From Candidatus Peribacteraceae bacterium (GTDB lineage Bacteria > Patescibacteriota > Gracilibacteria > Peribacterales > Peribacteraceae), in contig JAQUKV010000001.1 of the NCBI GenBank assembly GCA_028718905.1, forward strand, positions 62,001 through 126,000: a stretch of DNA of 64,000 bases, given 5' to 3'. The position numbers and the translations under genes were made by a program. Below, piece by piece: positions 1 through 7,476 of the stretch; the first letter of the stretch is position 1, and each line of letters begins with the position of its first letter. The notes below the pieces were generated by a model. It did no database searches. It saw only the letters and a program-made list of their open reading frames with translations, and was not told where the DNA came from.

Positions 1-377
1 TCCCACTCCTCTTCAGGATACAAGTACCCCCATGCATACAGCGCAGCGAAGAGCTCCGCATGACGTGCGATGGCTTCTGTTGACACTTCCGCTCTCTGAA
101 TGCCAACCGGCGTCTTCGATCCAAAAACGGCCTGCAGTGCATAGCTCAAAGAGTGTTCGGCGCTGTCACTGGGAGTATCGGGGACACGGAATACTGTTCC
201 CCCTACCCTGACTGGCTTCGCTAGCCTGCGGCGCGGCGCCGGAATGCCGTGCAAGCAGGTTTCAACCACCTCGCGGACCGCGGCGAGCGCCTGCTTCAAG
301 AGTATATCAGCCTCCCTTTGGGCCGCCTCAGGAGTGAGGATGGCGAATTCCTTTGGCGCACGAGGTGATTGCTCCAT
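1..377 (-). CDS. Unrecognised protein, 3' part outside the window
   Basis: An open frame runs leftward from an ATG (complement of 375-377) to the window edge without a stop, giving 125 codons that begin MEQSPRAPKEFAILTPEAAQ. The N-terminal half is a predicted charged helix (residues about 15-45), followed by a basic PAPRRRLAKP stretch and a mixed region ending ...LYPEEEW at the edge. I recognise no family or catalytic motif. It diverges from the nucleotidyltransferase gene at 487, and the 109 bp between them could hold both promoters. Being truncated by the window, its true length is unknown. Codon use looks like the neighbours'. Confidence 0.55.
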   Translation of the reverse strand, partial: MEQSPRAPKEFAILTPEAAQREADILLKQALAAVREVVETCLHGIPAPRRRLAKPVRVGGTVFRVPDTPSDSAEHSLSYALQAVFGSKTPVGIQRAEVSTEAIARHAELFAALYAWGYLYPEEEW

Positions 378-486
378 GTGAAGAGGATGAGGCTAGCAGA
401 ATTCCGCACGGTGCACGAGGATAGACTTAAGAATTTATTCGTTACCTAACTGGCTTCAATAAGCCCTTGAAGCGTACCATGCCCCC

Positions 487-1788
487 GTGAAAGCCCTTCT
501 CCTCCTTGCAGGACAGAGTAAGCGTTTCTGGCCGCTCCAAGAGAAATCCCTCTTCCCCGTCTGTGGAAAGACGCTCCTTGAGATGCAGGTCGGGAACCTG
601 CAGGCCGCAGGCATCAAAGAAATCATCCTTGTGGGCGGCCGCCACAATCTGGAACAGGCCAAAAAAATCCGGCCGGATTTGCAGGCGATCGAGCAGGAAG
701 ATCTTTCTCTCGGGATGCGGGGGGCGCTCTTGAGCGCGCTGCCTTCCGGCGGAAACGATCCAGTGATGGTCGTGGGCGGAAACGACACTGTGGAACCAGA
801 AGCCTACAAAGCCCTCATGGAATCAGCCGCGAAGAAAGGGACCGACGGCGCCTTGCTCGCCAAACGCGTCATGACGTATTTTCCCGGCGGCTATCTGAAG
901 CTTGCCGGTGAACGGATCGAAACGATCGTTGAAAAGCCGGGGGCAGGAAAGGAACCGGGCGACCTCGTCACGATCGTTGCCCATGTGCATAACCATCCTG
1001 CGGCGCTGCTCGCGGAGCTGATGAAAAACAATCCTGTGCGCGACGACGGATACGAGCAGGCACTCGCCGCGCTCTTCCAGACGAAGACATATCACGCCGT
1101 GCCGTATGAGGGCTCATGGTTTCCTGTGAAGTACCCGTGGCACTTACTCCCGCTGCTACAACACGCATTAAAGAAAATCACCATGCCGGCCATTCATCCC
1201 ACCGCCGTGGTGCATCCCACCGCCGTGATCGACGGGAACGTCATCCTGGAAGAGGGGGCCAGAGTATTCGCCCACGCAACGATCGTCGGCCCGTGCGTTA
1301 TCGGCAGGCGCAGCATCGTGGCCAATAACGCGCTCGTGCGAGGCAGCAGTATCGGGGATGACTGTGTGATCGGGTACTCCACAGAGATCAAATCCTCCAT
1401 CCTCGCCTCGCACGTCTGGACGCACATGACCTATATTGGCGACAGTGTGATCGGTTCCAATGTGTCATTCGGCGGCGGGAGCGTGACAGGGAATCTGCGT
1501 CTGGATGAACAGGAGGTCACTTCCATGATCGACGAGGAGAAAATCCCGACCGGGCTCATGAAGCTGGGATGCATCATCGGAGATGACTGTCGTCTGGGAA
1601 TCCACACAACCCTGAACCCGGGTATCAAAATCGGAAAGGGGAGTTTTGTTTCGAGCGGCGTCCTTGTGGACCGTGATATCCCCGAACACAGTTACGTTTC
1701 GATGAAAGCAGGGGAGATGACGATCCGTGAAAACCGGACTTCCGCCCCCTCCCCTGAGGCACGAACGAAGTTTAAAAGTGGGATTTAA
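487..1788 (+). CDS. Sugar-phosphate nucleotidyltransferase with C-terminal left-handed beta-helix (GlmU-like)
   Basis: Two-domain protein of 433 residues starting at a GTG. Residues 1 to about 225 form an NTP-transferase (GT-A) fold: LLAGQSKRFWPL occupies the place of the usual GxGTRxxPLT nucleotide loop, followed by EKSLFPVCGK. From about residue 232 hexapeptide repeats (HPTAVVHPTAVIDGNVIL and onward) predict a left-handed parallel beta-helix as in acyltransferases. The family makes nucleotide-activated sugars from sugar 1-phosphates and NTP, sometimes with an N-acetylation step; GlmU is the best known member. The canonical G-T-R of the loop is replaced by Q-S-K-R, so substrate and activity are uncertain. 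It stands alone just upstream of the probable origin. I infer a role in envelope sugar supply. Confidence 0.8.
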   Translation: MKALLLLAGQSKRFWPLQEKSLFPVCGKTLLEMQVGNLQAAGIKEIILVGGRHNLEQAKKIRPDLQAIEQEDLSLGMRGALLSALPSGGNDPVMVVGGNDTVEPEAYKALMESAAKKGTDGALLAKRVMTYFPGGYLKLAGERIETIVEKPGAGKEPGDLVTIVAHVHNHPAALLAELMKNNPVRDDGYEQALAALFQTKTYHAVPYEGSWFPVKYPWHLLPLLQHALKKITMPAIHPTAVVHPTAVIDGNVILEEGARVFAHATIVGPCVIGRRSIVANNALVRGSSIGDDCVIGYSTEIKSSILASHVWTHMTYIGDSVIGSNVSFGGGSVTGNLRLDEQEVTSMIDEEKIPTGLMKLGCIIGDDCRLGIHTTLNPGIKIGKGSFVSSGVLVDRDIPEHSYVSMKAGEMTIRENRTSAPSPEARTKFKSGI

Positions 1789-1814
1789 GAGTGGAAAACC
1801 GATACGTTTTGTGC

Positions 1815-2160
1815 AAAAAAGTTATCCACACACCTGTGGAAAGTCGCCCATCGTGGTTTCTCCTGGATCGGTGGGTGTTCTCCACGTAAAGTTTAACATT
1901 TCGGCTACAGAAAGCCTAAAAGTGTTTGTTTGGCTTCCTACACATCCTCTCCCCACCTTCTCCACAAGTTTTCCACACCCCTTCCACAAGCAAGGGGAGG
2001 AATGAAAAAGCACTCTATGGCTTACAGAAAATAAAAAGTGTAACTATTGCTCTCACTTTCCACAGACTACAATGGATCTGATAGTTTATTGTAAGGGTGC
2101 ATGATGACGACGAATTATTAAAGTACTATATGTTATTTATTTACTACCGGGAACACCTTC
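1815..2160. other. oriC: Probable replication origin (oriC), DnaA-box cluster upstream of dnaN
   Basis: This gene-free stretch contains one perfect DnaA box TTATCCACA (1822-1830) and close variants TTTTCCACA (1969-1977), TTCTCCACA (1958-1966), CTTTCCACA on the minus strand (1835-1843) and CTTTCCACA (2056-2064), with further TTCCACA cores around 1982-1988. An AT-rich stretch at 2105-2150 next to dnaN could be the unwinding element. In many bacteria oriC lies between dnaA and dnaN. Here dnaN is adjacent but dnaA is not in the window on the other side. The assignment is an inference from motif clustering and gene context. Confidence 0.65.
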
Positions 2161-3345
2161 ATGAAACTCCTGTGCAAAACCTCCGATCTCCTTCAGTCCC
2201 TCACCCTCGTCAGTCGTGCCATCAGCGGGCAGCAGGCACTCCCGATTTTAGGGAATATTCTTCTCGAAGCGGAAGGGAAACGCTGCAAGGTGAGCGCGAC
2301 CGATCTGGAATTGAGTATTGTGACGAGTTTCGAAGCCTCTATTGAAAATGAAGGATCGATCACCATTCCATCAAAAGCCATTTTGAATTTTGCCCAATAC
2401 AACTCCGATCAGGAGGTGCTGCTTGAAACCAGCGAAGGAACACAACTCAAATGCACTTCCAAACATGCCAAGACGCTCATTGCCGGAGAGGCCGCCAGCG
2501 AGTACCCCACCATCGCTCCCATTGAAAAGCAGATTACTTTTTCACTTGATGCTGCCCCCCTTCTCGACGCGTTGCACCATGTGACATTCGCCTCCACCAA
2601 AACCTCACTGCGCCCCGTCCTTTCCGGTGTGTACCTCCATGCGGAAAAAGGGCATCTCACCTTTGTGGCAACGGACAGCTATCGTCTGTCGGAGTACAGG
2701 ATCCCCACCAAAGCCTCCACAATCGATATTTCCTGCATTGTGCCGACCAAGGTGCTGGAGGAACTCAAATCCATCCTCTCATCGCGCAAGCCGGAGAAGC
2801 AGGAAAACGGGAAGGATAAAGAGAAAGATACAGACAAGAAAAAAGAGAAGCAGGAGCCAGCACTCCAGCCGGTGGAAGTGGCCCTAAGCAGCCAGCAGAT
2901 TGAGCTGCACATCGGCGCCACGCGCCTGCTCTCGCGGCTCATTGACGGGCGGTTCCCGGATTATAAGCAGATCATCCCCAAAGAGCAGAAAACCACCGTG
3001 CATCTTTCGGTGCGTGAGCTTTTGCCGATTGTGAAGCGCATGCACTACTTCGCAAAAGAGATCAATAACAATCTCACCTTCGATTTTTCGAAGGAGACCA
3101 TGTATGTCAAGACGCCCCAGACGCAGGCAGGTCGTGATGAAGCGAGCTTCCCTGTTACAATCAAAGGTGATCCGAACAAGATCGCATTAAGCTCCAGTTA
3201 CCTTCTGGATTTTCTCAGCCACGCAGACGGAGAAAGTGAGGTCGAGCTGACGCTCACAGACAGCATGCACCCTGCCGTTTTCCGGTTTCCCAGTAATCCC
3301 CTGTTCCTGCATCTGATCATGCCATTAAGGCTGCAGGAGGAATAA
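2161..3345 (+). CDS. dnaN: DNA polymerase III subunit beta (sliding clamp)
   Basis: The clamp encircles DNA as a dimer and tethers the replicative polymerase (DnaE, encoded at 17944-21735). The 394-residue product opens MKLLCKTSDLLQSLTLVSRA and shows the three-domain clamp pattern, with RPVLSGVYLH and ATDSYRLSEYR in the second domain and the C-terminal HLIMPLRL that borders the protein-binding pocket. It is longer than the usual 365-380 residues because of a Lys/Glu-rich insert at residues 209-237, at the position of a linker between domains 2 and 3. No Shine-Dalgarno motif precedes the ATG. It directly follows the DnaA-box cluster, the classical position of dnaN. Confidence 0.97.
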   Translation: MKLLCKTSDLLQSLTLVSRAISGQQALPILGNILLEAEGKRCKVSATDLELSIVTSFEASIENEGSITIPSKAILNFAQYNSDQEVLLETSEGTQLKCTSKHAKTLIAGEAASEYPTIAPIEKQITFSLDAAPLLDALHHVTFASTKTSLRPVLSGVYLHAEKGHLTFVATDSYRLSEYRIPTKASTIDISCIVPTKVLEELKSILSSRKPEKQENGKDKEKDTDKKKEKQEPALQPVEVALSSQQIELHIGATRLLSRLIDGRFPDYKQIIPKEQKTTVHLSVRELLPIVKRMHYFAKEINNNLTFDFSKETMYVKTPQTQAGRDEASFPVTIKGDPNKIALSSSYLLDFLSHADGESEVELTLTDSMHPAVFRFPSNPLFLHLIMPLRLQEE

Positions 3346-3346
3346 T

Positions 3347-3383
3347 TTCATGGAAGGCCAACCTTCAGTTTTCCTTCCATGAA
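3347..3383 (+). terminator. Hairpin after dnaN
   Basis: Two bases after the dnaN stop, TTCATGGAAGG and CCTTCCATGAA form a perfect 11-bp stem with a 15-nt loop. No U-tract follows, so it may be a weak terminator or an mRNA 3' stabiliser. Confidence 0.5.
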
Positions 3384-3424
3384 CCATCCTTTCCCTTCAA
3401 GGTGTGCCTCCAGCGCGGGAGCCC

Positions 3425-3535
3425 GCGCCCTTCGACTACGCTCAGGGCGCCCTGAGTGACGAGTGGAGCGAAGCGAAACAAGGAATCGAATGGGCGAGAC
3501 CCGCGCTTCGACACAGTTAATTTTGTCGCTACGAA
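3425..3535. repeat. Intergenic palindromic repeat of the CCTTCGACTnCGCTCAGG family
   Basis: The stretch holds GGGAGCCCGCGCCCTTCGACTACGCTCAGGGCG in two overlapping hairpins, then a partial inverted copy (GCCCTGAGTGACGAG...AATGGG). The same core occurs at 43165-43185, 44948-44994 and 61443-61488. The 344-bp gap between dnaN and mfd contains nothing else apart from the hairpin at 3347 and the mfd promoter. Confidence 0.7.
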
Positions 3536-3559
3536 GCGATAATTGGACTACTCATTCCC

Positions 3560-3587
3560 TTGATTTTCCACCAGTTTCTTCTATACT
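3560..3587 (+). promoter_or_regulatory. Sigma-70 type promoter of mfd
   Basis: TTGATT (3560-3565), a 16-bp spacer and TATACT (3582-3587) resemble a housekeeping promoter. Transcription would start near 3594, about 95 nt before the mfd ATG. Confidence 0.6.
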
Positions 3588-3689
3588 GAGCGCATCAACG
3601 CATGGAAGAAGAAGGCGGTTTGCGAAGTAATTCCCTCTCCTCATTTTTTGTGAGGAGAGTCGCAATTTACGGCTCCTCAACTTCATTGC

Positions 3690-6600
3690 ATGAAACCTTC
3701 TCTCCTCCTCGGGGAGAACACGCACCGGGAACTGACCGAGCTCCTCAAAAAAGAGCGTCGTTTGGTGCTCTCCGGCGCCAGCAACGAGACGGCAAAGGCT
3801 CTTTTGCTCTCTCTGCTTCTGGAGCAGCACCCGCAGCGCACCCTGCTCCTGACGGGGCGGGAGGAAGAGACGGAGGCCCTGCAGCACTGGCTGCAGTTCT
3901 TCGATCAGAGTACGCACATCCTTCAGCCGATCGAAAACGAGGAGGGGGAGGTTCTGCCCGACGCGCTGCAGGTCTTTCTGCAGTTTATGCAGGGGGAGGC
4001 ATCGCAGAACGGCATCTTTCTCTGCGCGCGGGAAACGTGGGACGGGACATTCCCCCGCTTTGCCGAGCTCCTTGACCGCACACTCACGCTTACGGTGGGC
4101 AAAGAAATCAACTTCACAAAGTTTGTCGAAGATCTGATCGAACGCGGGTACCAGCACGGGGAGGATCTGTACCTCTCGCCCGGCGAGTACCGGCGCATCG
4201 GTGATGTATTCGATATCTTTCCGATTCAGTCCGCCCACCCCTATCGCGTTTCTTTCAATATGGACCGGGTCGAGAAGATTCTGACCGTTGATGCGGTGGA
4301 TCTCTCGAAGATCGCGGACGGCGGGAAGGAGCTCAAACTTTTCCCGCTCCTCTACGAGCAGATGGTGTCCCTTGCCGATCAGCTTCCCGCAAAGGCGCTT
4401 CTGGCGATCGACGATCAGGACGATGTGGAATTTCCGCTCTCCGTTTCCGCTCTCCGTTTCACGCCGTTCCCCGAGACCGACGATCACCACGCGCACCTGC
4501 GTTACCTCTCCGTCCTCAAGTTCTACACCCTCGGGGATTTTCTCAATGACGTCCGCGACAAGCTCACCCAGAAGTGGGCGATTTTCGTCGTCACCAAGCG
4601 TCTGGAGGAGCTGGAGGGCATCTGCAAAGAGGAGCACATCCCCTGCTCTGCCGATGAGGAGCGATCTCCCGGAACGCTCACGCTTGTGGCCGCGGGAGAA
4701 GATGAGCTTCTGCCCCACTCATTACAGAATCCGGACCTTAAATTCGCCCTGCTCACCGACCGCGAGATTTTCTCGCTCAAGAAAGCGGGCAAGCAGCGCA
4801 GCATCCAGAAGCTCGCGCTCGATTTCATCACGTCGCTCGTTCCCGGCGACTACGTGGTGCACATGGAACACGGCATCGGGCACTTTGAGGGCATGACGCA
4901 GAAGGAAGTGGACGGAACGAACCGCGAGTATCTGGAGCTGACCTATGCGGAAGGCGACAAGCTGTTCGTGCCGGTGGATCAGGCCGATAAATTGAGCAAG
5001 TTCGTCTACGAGGAAGGGCAGGAACCCATCCTCACGCGGCTTGGCACGAACGAGTGGAAGCGCGTGATGAAGAAGACCAAGGAGGAGACGGAAGCGATCG
5101 CCAAGGAGCTTCTGCTGCTCTATGCCAAGCGCGCCAAGGCCAAGGGATTCGGTTTCGGTGAGGATACCGACGTGCAGCGGAAGTTCGAGGAGTCGTTCCC
5201 CTACGAGGAAACCCCCGGCCAACGCAAGGCGATCGAGGATCTGAAGAAGGATATGGAGGACGGACACCCCATGGACCGCCTGATCTGCGGAGACGTGGGA
5301 TTCGGCAAGACCGAAGTGGCCATGCGCGCCGCATTCAAGGCCGTGCAGAGCGGCAGGCAGGTGGCGGTGGTCGCCCCGATCACGATTCTGGCCGATCAGC
5401 ACTACCACAATTTCCGCGCACGCATGACGCCGTTCAATGTGCGCATCGAAATGATGAGCCGGTTTCGGACGGCCCGGGAGCAGAAAGAGACACTGGAGAA
5501 ACTGAAGAAGGGGGAAGTCGATATTGTCATCGGCACACACCGGTTGTTGCAGGAGGACGTGAAGTTCCACAACTTGGGTCTTGTGATCGTGGACGAGGAG
5601 CAGCGGTTCGGTGTGAAGCAGAAAGAGAAATTCAAAGAGATGCGCGCCTCGGTGGACATTCTCACCCTCACGGCCACGCCCATTCCGCGCACGCTCAATC
5701 TGGGGCTTCACAAACTCCGGGATATCACCACCATCACCACCCCGCCGCCGGGCAGACTGCCCATCATCACCGAGGTCCGGCGCTACGCCGATTCCCTCAT
5801 CCGCCATGCGATCATCTTTGAGCTCAAGCGCAAAGGGCAGGCGTTCATCCTGCACAACCGCGTCGAGACGATCGACGCTTTTGCCGATAAATTGCGCACG
5901 ATGATCCCCGAGGCCAAGTTCATCGTCGCCCACGGGCAGCTGAAAGCCGAAGATCTGGAATCGCGCGTGCTCCAGTTCAAGGAGGGCAAGGTGGACGTGC
6001 TCGTCAGCTCCACCATCATCGAGAACGGGATTGACCTTCCGCGCGCCAATACCCTCGTGGTGGACGAGGCCGAGCACTTCGGGCTCGCGCAGCTCTACCA
6101 GCTTCGTGGTCGTGTGGGACGCAGCAAGGTGCAGGCGTACGCGTACTTCCTCTATCACGGTCAGAAGCTTCAGGACGATGCAAAGAAGCGTCTCAGGGCG
6201 ATTGTGGAGGCCTGCGAACTCGGCAGCGGATTCCAGGTGGCCATGCGCGATCTCGAGATCCGCGGCGCCGGCGAAATACTGGGTGCCAGTCAGTCGGGGA
6301 CAATGAATACCGTCGGCGTCAGCCACTATCTGCGCATGCTCAAGGGCGCCGTGGAGGAGCTGAAGGCGGGCGAAAAGGGCGAGGCGGAGGAAGAGAGCTC
6401 TGTCGAGATCCTGCTGCCTGTGGAGGCGATGTTGCCGTCGTTCTTCATCACCGACGAGCAGGAGCGCATTTCGGTGTACCAGAAACTTGCGGGCAGCGAG
6501 GATGAAGCGATTTTGAAGGAGTTTGAGGAGGATCTGCGCGACGAATTCGGCGAGCTGCCGCAGCCGGTCAGAAACTTGTTTGCCATCCTCAAGCTCAAAC

Positions 6601-6866
6601 TGGCCTGCCGCCATGCGGGCGTCAACCGCATCAAGATGGAGCACGAGGCGCGGCAGGATTTCATCGTTCTCACACTGGCCGGGCGCGTGACCGCCAAAGA
6701 GATCATGCAGCTGCTCAAAGAAAATCCCCAATGGAAGATTTCGGGCTCGAACCTGCACCTGCCGTTTGCGGAGCTCACCAAAAAGGCGGGGACAGATGAG
6801 TCCAAATGGCTTACAGAACTGACGAAAGAGGTGGGGACGTTGGCGGGGAAGCCGAAAGAGAAATGA
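3690..6866 (+). CDS. mfd: Transcription-repair coupling factor
   Basis: Mfd is a DNA translocase that removes RNA polymerase stalled at lesions and recruits nucleotide excision repair. The 1058-residue product has an N-terminal UvrB-like region (to about 330), a CarD-like RNA-polymerase interaction domain near 385-470 (LVPGDYVVHMEHGIGHFEGM), then a RecG-like helicase with Walker A GDVGFGKTEVA near residue 533, DEEQRFG near 633, TATPIPRTL, and QLRGRVGR in motif VI. The TRCF C-terminal domain follows. It is slightly shorter than the common 1100-1180 residues, mainly in the N-terminal part. The ATG at 3690 lacks a Shine-Dalgarno motif; the coding signal starts there. Confidence 0.96.
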   Translation: MKPSLLLGENTHRELTELLKKERRLVLSGASNETAKALLLSLLLEQHPQRTLLLTGREEETEALQHWLQFFDQSTHILQPIENEEGEVLPDALQVFLQFMQGEASQNGIFLCARETWDGTFPRFAELLDRTLTLTVGKEINFTKFVEDLIERGYQHGEDLYLSPGEYRRIGDVFDIFPIQSAHPYRVSFNMDRVEKILTVDAVDLSKIADGGKELKLFPLLYEQMVSLADQLPAKALLAIDDQDDVEFPLSVSALRFTPFPETDDHHAHLRYLSVLKFYTLGDFLNDVRDKLTQKWAIFVVTKRLEELEGICKEEHIPCSADEERSPGTLTLVAAGEDELLPHSLQNPDLKFALLTDREIFSLKKAGKQRSIQKLALDFITSLVPGDYVVHMEHGIGHFEGMTQKEVDGTNREYLELTYAEGDKLFVPVDQADKLSKFVYEEGQEPILTRLGTNEWKRVMKKTKEETEAIAKELLLLYAKRAKAKGFGFGEDTDVQRKFEESFPYEETPGQRKAIEDLKKDMEDGHPMDRLICGDVGFGKTEVAMRAAFKAVQSGRQVAVVAPITILADQHYHNFRARMTPFNVRIEMMSRFRTAREQKETLEKLKKGEVDIVIGTHRLLQEDVKFHNLGLVIVDEEQRFGVKQKEKFKEMRASVDILTLTATPIPRTLNLGLHKLRDITTITTPPPGRLPIITEVRRYADSLIRHAIIFELKRKGQAFILHNRVETIDAFADKLRTMIPEAKFIVAHGQLKAEDLESRVLQFKEGKVDVLVSSTIIENGIDLPRANTLVVDEAEHFGLAQLYQLRGRVGRSKVQAYAYFLYHGQKLQDDAKKRLRAIVEACELGSGFQVAMRDLEIRGAGEILGASQSGTMNTVGVSHYLRMLKGAVEELKAGEKGEAEEESSVEILLPVEAMLPSFFITDEQERISVYQKLAGSEDEAILKEFEEDLRDEFGELPQPVRNLFAILKLKLACRHAGVNRIKMEHEARQDFIVLTLAGRVTAKEIMQLLKENPQWKISGSNLHLPFAELTKKAGTDESKWLTELTKEVGTLAGKPKEK

Positions 6867-6880
6867 GGTCAGCTGTTTTT

Positions 6881-7031
6881 GCCTCACCCCCTATCCCCCT
6901 CTCCAACCCTGCCACGCTCCTTCATGGAGAGGGGGCACACTATTTCAGTCAAATAATCCAACAAACAAAACAGATTCTCCCCTCTCCTGTTGGCGTGTGG
7001 GGTGAGTGAGGAGAGGGGCCGGGGGTGAGGC
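6881..7031. repeat. C/G-rich inverted-repeat element with GCCTCACCCCC ends
   Basis: Bounded by GCCTCACCCCC at 6881 and GGGGGTGAGGC ending at 7031, with internal CCCTCTCC / GGAGAGGGGG arms and an A/C-rich CCAACAAACAAAAC tract. The element at 33525-33664 has the same terminal inverted repeats. This looks like a non-coding MITE-like repeat. Confidence 0.75.
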
Positions 7032-7083
7032 AAGCCGTGGCTCCTTTGGGCCAACATGAGGGATGGCGGAAAAGGCGAAAGTT

Positions 7084-7092
7084 TGGTATAAT
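7084..7092 (+). promoter_or_regulatory. Extended -10 promoter for the gene at 7121
   Basis: TGGTATAAT is a perfect extended -10 element; no clear -35 is visible. The predicted start near 7099 leaves a leader of about 20 nt. Confidence 0.55.
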
Positions 7093-7120
7093 TAACAGGA
7101 AAGTTTTCATACCAACATTC

Positions 7121-7471
7121 ATGCCGAATCCCCCGTCCTCCACCGGTATTCCCGTGATCCCGGCCAAGCGCAGCGGCAAGGAAATTTATGACGGCATCAT
7201 GCGCGCAATCGAGCCGGAACTGACCACGGACCAGATCCCCCTGATGAAGGAGAAATACAAAGATGAGACGCCCGAGGAGCGCAAAGCGCGCGGTGAGCGG
7301 TATGCCAAAGCCATGGAGGAGTACGAAAAACGCTATGCGCAGTATCTGCAGGAGCAGGATGCGAAAGTGCGCTCGTTCAAGATCGGTGCCATTCACTTTG
7401 CCGAGGGCAAGGCATCGGACGGTGACCGGCAGAAACTCAAGTCCATCGAGTCTTCATTCGGTACCCTCTAA
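7121..7471 (+). CDS. Unrecognised small helical protein
   Basis: A 116-residue product that opens MPNPPSSTGIPVIPAKRSGK. After a Pro/Ser-rich start it is highly charged and helical (about residues 45-95, with EERKARGERYAKAMEEYEKR). No membrane segment, signal peptide or catalytic motif is visible, and I do not recognise the family. It ends 5 bp before the next gene, so the three genes from 7121 to 10777 are probably co-transcribed from the extended -10 at 7084. An in-frame codon exists upstream at 7025, but it lies in the repeat-flanked region before the promoter, so I chose the ATG at 7121. Confidence 0.7.
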   Translation: MPNPPSSTGIPVIPAKRSGKEIYDGIMRAIEPELTTDQIPLMKEKYKDETPEERKARGERYAKAMEEYEKRYAQYLQEQDAKVRSFKIGAIHFAEGKASDGDRQKLKSIESSFGTL

Positions 7472-7476
7472 CTGCC

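Noticed and set aside
3552..4718. Open frame of 388 codons opposite the mfd 5' region
   Set aside because: Antisense shadow running over the mfd promoter and N-terminus; no protein-like features.
4722..6887. Open frame of 721 codons on the minus strand opposite mfd
   Set aside because: It is antisense to a full-length, motif-complete mfd in a GC-rich gene, where long shadow frames are expected. Its product is Leu/His-rich low-quality sequence without domains.
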